A stretch of DNA of 64,000 nucleotides from assembly GCF_003612555.1 (NCBI RefSeq), contig NZ_RAZF01000001.1, positions 186,001-250,000 of the forward strand, in the 5' to 3' direction. The position numbers and the translations under genes are program-made. This DNA is from Acutalibacter sp. 1XD8-33 (lineage in GTDB: Bacteria; Bacillota; Clostridia; Oscillospirales; Acutalibacteraceae). Below the pieces are notes generated by a model. The model did no database searches and was not told the DNA's origin. It worked only from the letters and a program-made list of their open reading frames with translations. Below, piece by piece: positions 1-7,640 of this stretch (positions are counted from its first letter, which is position 1; the number at the start of each line of letters is the position of its first letter).

Positions 1-1
1 T

Positions 2-181
2 GAAATGGATAAAATGAATTTCGACTGGAAAACGGGAGGCATGGGCTTCCAGTTTGTGCCGGGTGATATTGAGTTTACCATGACGCAGCGGCCGGAGGTT
101 ATTATCAAATATGTGGGCGGCGCGATGTATGTTCCCCCTTCGGCGGACCCCAACCATCAGCCTGTTGATGTAAAGGCTTAA
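2..181 (+). CDS. DUF6470-like flagellar-locus protein, C-terminal fragment
   Basis: The reading frame is open from the left edge and ends with TAA at 179-181, giving the last 59 residues of a longer protein. The tail contains a VPGDIEF stretch and ends PVDVKA. In Bacillus and many Clostridia the gene directly before fliW is yviE (DUF6470), which has a C-terminal PGDIE-type segment, so position and motif agree. The biochemical role of the family is not established. The fliW start lies 22 bp downstream, so the two are probably co-transcribed. The assignment rests mainly on synteny because most of the gene is outside the window. Confidence 0.5.
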   Translation, partial: EMDKMNFDWKTGGMGFQFVPGDIEFTMTQRPEVIIKYVGGAMYVPPSADPNHQPVDVKA

Positions 182-203
182 AAGGATACTAGGAGGAGCG
201 GTC

Positions 204-647
204 TTGAGGCTTTCAACAAAGTACTTTGGCGAAATTGAATATAGCGAAAGCGATATATTGACTTTTCCTCGGGGATTGTTTGCCTTTGAGGAGGAGAAGG
301 AATTTCTGTTGCTGCCTTTTTCAGGAAGTGACGGAACCCTGCTCTGCCTGCAAAGCCTGGTGACCCCGCAGCTGGCGTTTGTAGTCATGAATCCTTTTGC
401 ACTGGATGCCAGTTATGCGCCGGTGCTTCAGCCGGAAGAGCTGGCCGAACTGGGTGTGGAGCATAGTACAGAGCTGTGCTATTATGTGCTGTGCGTGGTG
501 CAGAATCCGGTTTCCAACAGCACAGTGAATATGAAGTGCCCGGTCGCCATCAATGACGATACCCGCCAATGCATCCAGGTGATTTTGGAGAACGATGACT
601 ATGGAATGCGGCATTTGCTGGCGGATTTCCAGGAGAAGGAGGGATAA
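204..647 (+). CDS. fliW: Flagellar assembly factor FliW
   Basis: FliW binds cytoplasmic flagellin and, when flagellin has been exported, binds and inhibits CsrA, so flagellin translation is tied to export. The 147-residue product has the family length and start (residues 1-20 include TKYFGEIEY followed by the FPRGLFAFE segment) and a VNMKCPVAIN segment in the second half. The start is TTG at 204, preceded by AGGAGG at 191-196; no better start fits. csrA begins 5 bp after the stop, the standard fliW-csrA arrangement. The rare start codon may keep synthesis low, which is inference. Confidence 0.95.
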   Translation: MRLSTKYFGEIEYSESDILTFPRGLFAFEEEKEFLLLPFSGSDGTLLCLQSLVTPQLAFVVMNPFALDASYAPVLQPEELAELGVEHSTELCYYVLCVVQNPVSNSTVNMKCPVAINDDTRQCIQVILENDDYGMRHLLADFQEKEG

Positions 648-652
648 GCGCG

Positions 653-904
653 ATGTTGATCCTTCGCCGCAAAGCAGGGGAATCCTTTCTCATTGGCGAT
701 GACATTACCGTAAAGATTATTGCGACCAAGGACAAAGAGGTGCAGATTGCGATTGATGCGCCGAAGGAGGTTCTGGTGATGCGGACGGAATTGGTTTCTG
801 CCATGGACGCCAACCGGGACGCCGCCCAGGAGCAGAGTCTGCCGCAAGATTTGCTGGCCGCGTTTCCCTCTATGCTTTCAGGGGAACATCCGGAAAAGCA
901 CTAG
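653..904 (+). CDS. csrA: Carbon storage regulator CsrA
   Basis: CsrA is a small dimeric RNA-binding protein that represses translation by covering GGA motifs at ribosome binding sites; in Firmicutes the main target is flagellin mRNA and FliW is the antagonist. The 83-residue product opens with the diagnostic MLILRRKAGESF and continues with IAIDAPKEVLVMRTEL, which holds the RNA-binding arginine of the family. The C-terminal tail of about 25 residues is longer than the minimal fold, as is usual in FliW-containing bacteria. It follows fliW by 5 bp and is followed by a strong terminator at 1011-1053. The flagellin gene itself is not in the window. Confidence 0.96.
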   Translation: MLILRRKAGESFLIGDDITVKIIATKDKEVQIAIDAPKEVLVMRTELVSAMDANRDAAQEQSLPQDLLAAFPSMLSGEHPEKH

Positions 905-1010
905 AGGCTGTGAAAGGCTATCAGGTTTCTTCTTGACTGTGGGCCAGTTTCATAGGAAAAACCGCAGGGCAGAAGAATCGGAGGCTATGAGATTTTGGAT
1001 AAAATAAAAG

Positions 1011-1053
1011 CGCGGAGCAATGCTGGAAAACAGCTGGAGCTCCGCGTTTTTTT
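1011..1053 (+). terminator. Rho-independent terminator, probably bidirectional
   Basis: An 8-bp perfect GC-rich stem (CGCGGAGC at 1011-1018 with GCTCCGCG at 1039-1046) is followed by seven T residues at 1047-1053. It sits between csrA (+) and the convergent ComFB-like gene (-). On the minus strand the stem is followed by CTTTTATTTTA, so it can probably serve both transcripts. The T-tract overlaps the stop codon of the minus-strand gene. Confidence 0.85.
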
Positions 1054-1795
1054 AGTTGTCTTTGCGGGGGGCGCCCAAACGGATGCCGCCATCTTCCCCG
1101 AGAGAATGGCGGGGATGTTCGGCAACCTTCTGACAGGCCCACATGAGCTGGGCGGTGACGGCGGGGCTGTAGCGGCCCTCATAGATCGAGAGCATCGGGA
1201 CGCCTTCATGCTCAGGGACAACGATATATTTTGCCGGCAGGCTGGTGAGAGTGAGGGCGATAACGTCTGTGCGGCAGCGGGAGCAGCGGCACATCTGGAA
1301 GCGTTCCATATATTTATCGACCTTATCCTCCACCAGAGCCTGCATCACGTTGATATATGTGACGTTTTCAATGGATTCCTCTCTTTGCTCCGGCAGGGGG
1401 TCTGGCACAGGGGTCGGAGCAGTCTCTGGCTGAGGAGCGGACTCTGGGGCCGGGACTTGCTCCGGTTGGGGAGAAGGCTCCAGATTGGCGAAAGGCGGGG
1501 CTTGCTGGAATTCCGGTTCGGGCTCCGGCTCCGGTTCAAAAACGCTCTGGGAAATAGGCTCAGGCTCTGGCTCCTGTTGAGGCTCGTCGGCCAGTTCCGC
1601 CAGAAGGTCCTCTTCCAGGGCGCTGCGGATGGTTTCCGCAACCTCTTCTGTGTTGTCGGGAACGGAAGGCGGAGGGGCGGAGGGGCTGGCGTGTCTGGTG
1701 GGGGTAGCTGTGGTTTCGCCGGGCTCAGTGAGCAGGTTCAGCACATGGGCCGTTTTGTTGGACTTGGATGACTTCGCTGATTTGGAATTTGCCAT
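1052..1795 (-). CDS. ComFB-domain protein with acidic Pro/Glu-rich linker
   Basis: This 247-residue protein has three parts. Residues 1-20 are basic and Ser/Lys-rich; residues about 25-140 are a low-complexity linker of Pro and Glu; residues about 145-225 resemble the ComFB (late competence) fold, with the start INVMQALVEDKVD, a cysteine cluster C169-x-C171-xx-C174 followed by D177, and the ALTLTSLPAKYIV segment. ComFB proteins are small, often cysteine-rich, and cyanobacterial members have been reported as cyclic dinucleotide receptors. The gene starts 6 bp after the ParA stop, so the two form an operon. A basic N-terminus is a feature of many partners that stimulate ParA ATPases; extending that to this protein is inference. 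The family call is moderately secure, the function unknown. Confidence 0.7.
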   Translation of the reverse strand: MANSKSAKSSKSNKTAHVLNLLTEPGETTATPTRHASPSAPPPSVPDNTEEVAETIRSALEEDLLAELADEPQQEPEPEPISQSVFEPEPEPEPEFQQAPPFANLEPSPQPEQVPAPESAPQPETAPTPVPDPLPEQREESIENVTYINVMQALVEDKVDKYMERFQMCRCSRCRTDVIALTLTSLPAKYIVVPEHEGVPMLSIYEGRYSPAVTAQLMWACQKVAEHPRHSLGEDGGIRLGAPRKDN

Positions 1796-1801
1796 AGTTC
1801 A

Positions 1802-2560
1802 TTACCTCTTTTCTATCAATTCATCCAACAGTGCCTGGAAATCTTGGGCGGGGTTGGAGCTGGGAGCATAGGAAAGCACGCTTTCCCCATGGGCGGGGGC
1901 CTCTGCCACTACCACGCTGGTGCGTATTTTGGTATCCAGCACACAAGTGTCCAGCTTTCGGGCAATTTCGCTGGAGAGCTCCAGGACCTCCCGGTTCAGG
2001 GTCAGACGGTTGTTAAACTTGTTCAGCAGGATTCCCAGAACCCGCAGGTCTGGATTATAATACTTGCGTACGGTATTGATGGTGTCCCGAATCTGAGAGA
2101 TGCCCAGCAGGCTGAGGATTTCCGGCGCCATGGGAATAATCAGCGCCCCGGAGGCTACATAAGCGTTGATGGTGAGCACGTTCAGGGCGGGGGGCGTGTC
2201 GATGATGATATAGTCGTAGTCCCGCTCGACCTTGCTTAGCTCGTTTTTCAACAGGTATTCCCGACCGGGAGTATTGAATTCCAGCTCGGCGGTGGAAAGC
2301 AGGATGTTTGAGGGAAGCATGTCTCCCAGATCAGTGGAGACGATTACGTCCTCAATGGCAGCGGAGCCTTTCATCACCTCGTAGACAGTCTCGCTGTTCT
2401 CAATATCCAGCCCGGCAGAAAAGCCCAGGCTGCCCTGAGGATCCAGGTCAACACCCAGCACGCGGTATCCCCGCATATGCAGGGCGTTGATGAGGGAAAG
2501 GGAAGTGGTTGTTTTGCCTACGCCGCCTTTTTGGTTGGTAACAGCAATAATTTTTTCCAT
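1802..2560 (-). CDS. ParA/Soj-family ATPase
   Basis: A 252-residue P-loop ATPase of the ParA/MinD class. It opens MEKIIAVTNQKGGVGKTTTS, which contains the deviant Walker A with signature lysine; DLDPQGS follows as Walker A', and DYDYIIIDTPP is Walker B. The TKIRTSVVVAEAPAHGESV stretch near the C-terminus is typical of Soj-like ParA, not of the MinD-like FlhG. ParA proteins position chromosomes, plasmids or protein assemblies through ATP-dependent nucleoid or membrane binding. The ATG at 2560 is chosen because GGAGAGG lies about 10 bases upstream; a TTG at 2584 would lie before that site. No parB is adjacent. Its partner is probably the ComFB-domain protein encoded 6 bp downstream. Confidence 0.9.
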   Translation of the reverse strand: MEKIIAVTNQKGGVGKTTTSLSLINALHMRGYRVLGVDLDPQGSLGFSAGLDIENSETVYEVMKGSAAIEDVIVSTDLGDMLPSNILLSTAELEFNTPGREYLLKNELSKVERDYDYIIIDTPPALNVLTINAYVASGALIIPMAPEILSLLGISQIRDTINTVRKYYNPDLRVLGILLNKFNNRLTLNREVLELSSEIARKLDTCVLDTKIRTSVVVAEAPAHGESVLSYAPSSNPAQDFQALLDELIEKR

Positions 2561-2701
2561 TACAAGAGTCCTCTCCAAGAGCAAAATTTTCGCGGAAAGC
2601 TCTTATCTTTCCAGTGGTAATGTCGATATAAATAGGGAATGAGTTAAGTGTTTATCCGCTATTTTTTCTGGGGGAAGGGGGATTTTTTCTCTGGAACGCG
2701 G

Positions 2702-2728
2702 TAAAAACAACCGAGCTGAACCCTATCA
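2702..2728 (+). promoter_or_regulatory. Candidate sigma-28 (FliA/SigD) promoter for fliD
   Basis: TAAA at 2702-2705, a 15-bp spacer, then CCCTATCA at 2721-2728 matches the sigma-28 pattern TAAA-N15-GCCGATAA at all four -35 positions and five of eight -10 positions. It lies 34 bp before the fliD start. Late filament genes are normally sigma-28 dependent and fliA is encoded at 35298. The -10 match is imperfect, so the call is moderate. Confidence 0.45.
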
Positions 2729-2761
2729 TAGATATGTTATCACAAAAAAGGAGTGAATGCA

Positions 2762-5317
2762 ATGGCTTCTGTATCAAGTTTGATGAAAAACAACAGTACC
2801 TCCAGCAGTTTGTACGGCAACAAGAATATTATTAGCGGCCTTGCAAGCGGTATGGACACGGAGTCCATGATTGAAAACAGCATTTCGGGATATAAAACGA
2901 AGATTACCTCACTGCAGCAGAGGATGACCAAGCTGCAGTGGAAGCAGGATGCATACCGGGGCCTGATTGGCTCTATGAACTCCATTTTGAACAAGTACCT
3001 TTCCTATACATCCAATACGAATCTTCTCAGCACCACCTTCTTTAAGAAGGCGGTGAGCACCATCGCCAATGGGGAAAATGCTGCCAAGGTGAATGTGACC
3101 GGCAAGAGCACCAGCAGCGTGGCGATTAACGGCATCAAGCAGATGGCCAGCGCCGCCCAGTATAATATCGACGCGAAGCGGCTGGCTGTGAAGGCCTCTG
3201 CCAATGAGAAGATCGATTGGAGCGCCGAGTCAGTAGAAGTAAGTAATGTGAGCGGTTCTATCAGTCTGGCCCACGGCAACGGCAACAATACCAAGATGAT
3301 CACGCTGAACTTCGGGGCGGACGAGATCTTTACCGACGATCCGGATACACCGGTGCTGGATGCGGACGGGAACCCGGAGAAAAACGACGATGGCACAGAT
3401 AAAGTCATCAAGGGAAAGACTGCCAAAGAGAAGTTTGTGGACGCAATCAACAGCAAGCTGGCGGAAAAGACCATCACCACCAACGGCGGCACCAAGAATG
3501 CCTCCGAATTGATCCAGGCCTCCCTGGATGAGAATGGCAATATCCAGTTCACCGAGAAGAAGGGCAACGCCCTGGAACTCTCCTCTGTGAGCGGCGACAT
3601 GGCCAAGGTGTTCACCAAAAACGGCAATACCATGGAGCAGAACAAGGTTGGCTCCACAGACATGGCTCTGTCCGGCAAGCAAATGGTAGTCACCAAGCTG
3701 CTGGGAGAGACTCTGACTGTGAACCTGGACGGAAACTCCAAGACCTTCAACCTGGGCGACGTTATTATGCGCGCGGTCAGTGCGGATCCGGATCGACCCA
3801 CCGGCGATCCCATGAATATCACTACCGAGAAATTTGCCGAAGAGCTGAACAAGCAGCTGAAAAAGGAATTCGGAGACGGTGTAAGCGTGACTGAGGACGG
3901 CAACGGCGGCCTCCAGTTTGAGATCAGCGACAAGCATAGCTCCTTAACGGTGAACACCACCACCGCGGCAGGAAACAAGGCCCTGGGCCTGGGCGAGGGC
4001 GGCTACAGCAACACCATGAGCACCAGCTGGACTCTGGAGAAGGTCCTGGGAGACAAGGCGGATAAGCTGTTCAACCTGAAAGACGATGAGGGGAACCCCA
4101 CGGGCAATGGCGTTCTGACCATTAACGGCACCGATATCATCGTGAATCGGAACGATACAGTGCAGGATGTGCTGGATAAGATCACCAATTCTGCCGCCGG
4201 AGTAACCGCAAAGTATTCTGCCTTTACGGGCGAGTTCTCCTTCACCAGCAAGGAGACCGGCGTGGCGAAGCAGATTACCATGGGCGCGGAAGGACACGCG
4301 GACGAGACCGGAGCCATGCAGGCCGCCACGGAGGACAATGATATCGCTATGGCATTGTTTGGAGACGTGTCTAAGGCGGCTACAGATGACGACACGGCCA
4401 CAGCGCGGTACTCTGCGGGCCAGGACGCCATTCTGAACGTCACCGTGAACGGGAAGCGCATGGAGATCCAGCGGTCCAGCAACACCGTAGACCTGGACGG
4501 CTACAACGTTACCCTTAAGGGCACCTTCGGCTATGACGAGGACGGCAACGCCATAAAGGATACCGAGGCCATCACCTTCACCACGAAAACTGATTCAGAT
4601 AAGATTGTGGACGCGGTTAAGGGATTTGTGAACGATTACAACGCGCTGGTAAAGGCGTTGCACAGCGCCTTCCGGACGGAGCCTCTGAAGAACAGCAAAA
4701 AGGAAGAGTACCAGCCTTTGACCGATGAAGATAAGAACACCATGAGCGAGAGCGCCATCACCGCCTATGAGAACAAGGCAAAGACGGGGCTGCTCTTTGG
4801 GGACAGTGACTTGGCCAGCCTGTATTCCAAACTTACCAACGCGGTACAGGGCTCTGGCGGAATGGGAGCTGCTTTGCGGTCTATTGGCATTAAAGTGGGG
4901 TATGAGAAGGAAGGCGGTCTGACCACAATCGATTTGGACGAGGACGCTTTGCGCAGTGCCCTGGAGACGGATCCCGACAAGGTAACCAATGCCTTTACCC
5001 AGACGACGTCCAGCGGGGCCTCTGTAAACGGCATGATGGTTAATGTGCGCAGCGTGTTGGAGCAGTATGGTAAGACTTCCATCGGCGACCCGGGTATTCT
5101 CGTGAAGAAAGCCGGCACAACTCTTTCCTCGTATTCTCTGAACAACAACGAGTTGAATGACCAGATCGACTCTCTTAACGAGCAGATTGAAAAGTGGCAG
5201 GACAAGATGAGCAGTAAGATCGACTATTATACAAATCAGTTTACACAGCTGGAATTGCTCATCAATCAGATGAACTCTCAGAGCTCCATGCTGGCTGGCC
5301 TGTCCGGCGGGTACTAA
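2762..5317 (+). CDS. fliD: Flagellar filament capping protein FliD
   Basis: FliD forms the pentameric filament cap that promotes flagellin polymerisation after export. The N-terminal 100 residues contain the FliD_N hallmarks (GLASGMDTESMIENSISGY and a long heptad-rich helix). The C-terminal 250 residues fit FliD_C, ending in a coiled coil (NDQIDSLNEQIEKWQDKM) and QMNSQSSMLAGLSGGY. At 851 residues it is long for the family; the extra length is in the exposed, Asp/Thr/Gly-rich middle. The ATG at 2762 has AGGAG about 9 bases upstream; a GTG at 2753 overlaps that site. It is followed by fliS. Confidence 0.95.
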   Translation: MASVSSLMKNNSTSSSLYGNKNIISGLASGMDTESMIENSISGYKTKITSLQQRMTKLQWKQDAYRGLIGSMNSILNKYLSYTSNTNLLSTTFFKKAVSTIANGENAAKVNVTGKSTSSVAINGIKQMASAAQYNIDAKRLAVKASANEKIDWSAESVEVSNVSGSISLAHGNGNNTKMITLNFGADEIFTDDPDTPVLDADGNPEKNDDGTDKVIKGKTAKEKFVDAINSKLAEKTITTNGGTKNASELIQASLDENGNIQFTEKKGNALELSSVSGDMAKVFTKNGNTMEQNKVGSTDMALSGKQMVVTKLLGETLTVNLDGNSKTFNLGDVIMRAVSADPDRPTGDPMNITTEKFAEELNKQLKKEFGDGVSVTEDGNGGLQFEISDKHSSLTVNTTTAAGNKALGLGEGGYSNTMSTSWTLEKVLGDKADKLFNLKDDEGNPTGNGVLTINGTDIIVNRNDTVQDVLDKITNSAAGVTAKYSAFTGEFSFTSKETGVAKQITMGAEGHADETGAMQAATEDNDIAMALFGDVSKAATDDDTATARYSAGQDAILNVTVNGKRMEIQRSSNTVDLDGYNVTLKGTFGYDEDGNAIKDTEAITFTTKTDSDKIVDAVKGFVNDYNALVKALHSAFRTEPLKNSKKEEYQPLTDEDKNTMSESAITAYENKAKTGLLFGDSDLASLYSKLTNAVQGSGGMGAALRSIGIKVGYEKEGGLTTIDLDEDALRSALETDPDKVTNAFTQTTSSGASVNGMMVNVRSVLEQYGKTSIGDPGILVKKAGTTLSSYSLNNNELNDQIDSLNEQIEKWQDKMSSKIDYYTNQFTQLELLINQMNSQSSMLAGLSGGY

Positions 5318-5348
5318 TTGAACGTCAATAAAGGCAAGAGAGGTAGTT

Positions 5349-5753
5349 ATGGAGAATAACCCTATCCAGCATTATAAGGAACAGTCCATTAGTACGATGA
5401 CATCTGGCGAGTTGCTCCTGTTGCTGTATGACGAGCTGGTCAAAAATCTGATGAGATGTGACTTGGCGCTGGATAAGAATGAATTTGAGCTATTGGAAGC
5501 CTCGGTAGACAAAAGTCTGGATATTATCCGCTATTTAGACGACACGCTGGACCGTCAGTATGAAATCAGCAGGGAGCTTCATGCTTTGTACGACTATTTT
5601 GACTACCAGTTGGCTAGGGTGAAAATAGGCCGGAACAAGGCGGTGCTAGACGATGTGCGCCGCATGGTGATAGAACTGCGGGAAAGTTTTCGTCAAGCGG
5701 AGAAGAACTGCGCGGATGAACAGGAGAAAAAATTCCAGGGAGAGTCTACGTAG
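5349..5753 (+). CDS. fliS: Flagellin export chaperone FliS
   Basis: FliS binds the C-terminus of flagellin in the cytosol, prevents premature polymerisation and delivers it to FlhA. The 134-residue all-helical product has the family opening NPIQHYKEQSISTMTSGELL and the LLLYDELVKNL helix. It starts 31 bp after fliD and is followed 10 bp later by a small helical gene, forming a fliD-fliS-X operon that ends at the terminator at 6198. Length is normal for the family. Confidence 0.95.
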   Translation: MENNPIQHYKEQSISTMTSGELLLLLYDELVKNLMRCDLALDKNEFELLEASVDKSLDIIRYLDDTLDRQYEISRELHALYDYFDYQLARVKIGRNKAVLDDVRRMVIELRESFRQAEKNCADEQEKKFQGEST

Positions 5754-5763
5754 GGGGTGCTGG

Positions 5764-6159
5764 ATGGACAGCCGTATATTGGATGAGCTCTATTTGAAAG
5801 CCAGGCGGCTCTATATCAAGCTGGTAGAGTTTGAAGATATCAGCAGGCAGCTGGCGGAGGCGGTAAACCGCAAGGACGAGGTATCTGTTCAGATGCTGTT
5901 GAATATGCGCGCGGAGCCGGCCAATCAGTTGGAGGAGATCCAGCAGGGGCTCCGGCAGCAGGTGTTGGATTTACCGGAGGAGGACGCGATCCGCGCCCGG
6001 GAAATTCTAGAGGGCGGAGAGGCGCAGGATGCCAACGAAGCAGCACTATGCGGGCAGGTTTCGCAGAATCGGAGGCTGTTGTTGCGGTGCCAGGAAACAG
6101 ATAAAAGAATCAGTATGGGACTGGACAGCCGGCGGTCATTCTATTCCAAATACCGGTAA
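5764..6159 (+). CDS. Small helical protein, FlgN/FliT-like by position
   Basis: A 131-residue, mostly helical, charged protein with no signal peptide. It is the last gene of the fliD-fliS operon, where Firmicutes often carry FliT- or FlgN-type export chaperones, and its size and helical character fit. I see no diagnostic motif, so the chaperone role is inference from position. The ATG at 5764 follows a G-rich ribosome binding site; an upstream in-frame ATG at 5716 would overlap fliS. Confidence 0.55.
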   Translation: MDSRILDELYLKARRLYIKLVEFEDISRQLAEAVNRKDEVSVQMLLNMRAEPANQLEEIQQGLRQQVLDLPEEDAIRAREILEGGEAQDANEAALCGQVSQNRRLLLRCQETDKRISMGLDSRRSFYSKYR

Positions 6160-6197
6160 ATTTCAAAACGCAATCAGCAAACTACAGAATATAGAAG

Positions 6198-6236
6198 GAG
6201 CGCTGCCGGGAGAAGATTCCAGGCGGCGCTCTTGCT
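6198..6236 (+). terminator. Terminator of the fliD-fliS operon
   Basis: A 10-bp stem (GAGCGCTGCC at 6198-6207 with GGCGGCGCTC at 6222-6231, one G-T pair) with a 14-base loop is followed by TTGCTTTCCT. It lies 38 bp after the last stop of the operon. The T-tract is interrupted, so termination may be partial. Confidence 0.6.
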
Positions 6237-6390
6237 TTCCTGAGAAAGAAACGTTTAGATCTGTCAAAACATCATGGAGAGAAAGGGCATATTTGGGGAA
6301 GGAAATGATTTCAGAATAAGGGTGATAGAAAGCGGAGAAGATTACTGCCAGCTGGTAGAGAGCATTTTTAAAAAGGAATGATTTCTCCTC

Positions 6391-6419
6391 TTGTTGTGGG
6401 AGAAAAATGGTGGTATAAT
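6391..6419 (+). promoter_or_regulatory. Sigma-A promoter of unclear target
   Basis: TTGTTG at 6391-6396, a 17-bp spacer and a perfect TATAAT at 6414-6419. Transcription would run rightward into the region convergent with the C39 peptidase gene. The rest of the 6160-6580 gap holds the terminator at 6198 and otherwise nothing I recognise. Confidence 0.5.
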
Positions 6420-6469
6420 GAAGGCGATATCCAGATAGCAAGTCACTATATTATGTGCGGAGGGACGGT

Positions 6470-6784
6470 TTGAAGCGCCAAATTGGCAAGCTATCCACCT
6501 TTATAGAGCTTTATACAGAAGCAAAATGTAAAGGTACATACTTGCAACCAGCCTTTTTGAAAAGTGAATCCCTTTACAGACTAGCTTTCTGGAGAAGAGA
6601 TCAGCCATATACGCACGCCATCGCCATTACTGGCGGCCGCCTCGTCGAGGATGAACTGGGGATCCCAGAGGGCCAAGCTGTTTTCCCTGCTGTTGGAGTC
6701 AGCAATCAAGACTTCACCGGAGGGAGCGGAGCCGTGGAGCACAATAAAGTGTCCGTTAGAGGCGAAATGCCCAGGACCCATTAG
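6470..6784 (+). CDS. Possible short ORF, doubtful
   Basis: A TTG at 6470 preceded by GGAGGG at 6459-6464 and by the promoter at 6391-6419 could start a 104-residue product. From 6581 onward it lies antisense to the C39 peptidase gene, and I recognise no family. It may be a gene remnant or chance; the expression signals are the only support. Confidence 0.15.
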   Translation: MKRQIGKLSTFIELYTEAKCKGTYLQPAFLKSESLYRLAFWRRDQPYTHAIAITGGRLVEDELGIPEGQAVFPAVGVSNQDFTGGSGAVEHNKVSVRGEMPRTH

Positions 6785-7543
6785 GGCTATTGCAAACCCA
6801 CCGCCGTTGAGATGCTCACGAAGGGCGGCGGCAGTGCATTGCTTGTCAAGAATGCAATCAAGGGAAAAGGCTTTACATGTTTCCTCTACAATGGTCAGAT
6901 AGGAACCGCTGCCAGAACACCAGTAACCGTGCTCATAGGCCCATTGGGCCATTTGCGCCGGGTCCATTTTCTGGCTGGTCATGCTGGAGATTACAATAGA
7001 CATCGCGGTGGGCCCGCAGCCGTAGGGACCGATGGTGTCGTAGCCGTAGGGCTTATCCCGCCAGGCCTCGTCAGTCTGATTATAGTAGACACAAGGAATT
7101 TTACCGCCTGTCAGAAAAGTGCCGTCATCTTTCTCCAGGAATTCCGTGATGGCGGGAGCCTTGGGGGGAACCTCGGGAATGACGGGAAGCGGAGTTACTT
7201 GCGGCGGGTCAGGAAACGGCACGGGCCTTGGGGTGAAGTATTCCCCGGCGGCGCCGACAATCGCTATCACGGCAAAGTCCCGGCGCCGACGAAAGCGCCA
7301 GAGGTCCATCTGGGATTTGACTGCTTGGACTGCCTCTACCACAGGCTGCACCACGGGGCCCGTAACTTTTTGGAAGAGTGCCGGGGCAAAATAGGAGCAA
7401 AAAGCCAGCTCTGTGCCACAAACACACAAAAAGGCCAGAGCCAGAGCCAGGGCAATGGATTTTCGGTTTCGTTTTGGGGGGCTTTTTCCGGCGGTAGGCC
7501 GGAACACGTTGCTGGAACTTTTCAAGTGGTCCTCCAGAATCAT
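6581..7543 (-). CDS. Membrane-anchored C39-like cysteine peptidase
   Basis: The 320-residue product has a short cytoplasmic N-terminus, one membrane segment at residues about 30-50, a Pro-rich stalk (about 100-130) and a C39-like papain-fold domain (about 145-315). The presumed catalytic cysteine is C176 in YGCGPTAMS, the histidine H265 in NGHFIVLHG and the aspartate D282 in ADSNS. Family members are cysteine peptidases acting outside the cell or processing leader peptides; the substrate here is unknown. The ATG at 7543 is chosen because a minus-strand promoter (7577-7605) lies just upstream; longer reading frames would run through the divergent ATPase gene. The ribosome binding site is weak. 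Confidence 0.8.
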   Translation of the reverse strand: MILEDHLKSSSNVFRPTAGKSPPKRNRKSIALALALAFLCVCGTELAFCSYFAPALFQKVTGPVVQPVVEAVQAVKSQMDLWRFRRRRDFAVIAIVGAAGEYFTPRPVPFPDPPQVTPLPVIPEVPPKAPAITEFLEKDDGTFLTGGKIPCVYYNQTDEAWRDKPYGYDTIGPYGCGPTAMSIVISSMTSQKMDPAQMAQWAYEHGYWCSGSGSYLTIVEETCKAFSLDCILDKQCTAAALREHLNGGGFAIALMGPGHFASNGHFIVLHGSAPSGEVLIADSNSRENSLALWDPQFILDEAAASNGDGVRIWLISSPES

Positions 7544-7576
7544 GGAAATAGTAGAATTGTACCGCAATTTGATTTG

Positions 7577-7605
7577 ATTATAGCAAAAAAAGAATGCTTT
7601 GTAAA
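7577..7605 (-). promoter_or_regulatory. Sigma-A promoter for the C39 peptidase gene
   Basis: On the minus strand TTTACA (7605-7600), a 17-bp spacer and TATAAT (7582-7577). It places transcription start near 7570, about 27 bases before the chosen ATG, and rules out starts further upstream. Confidence 0.75.
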
Positions 7606-7640
7606 GCACCGCAGATGAAGGGGAAGGAGCAATAGCAGCC

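Noticed and set aside
1802-2560. ParA gene as flhG
   Set aside because: The NQKGGVGKT motif and the Soj-type C-terminus place it with ParA/Soj; FlhG is MinD-like and normally follows flhF.
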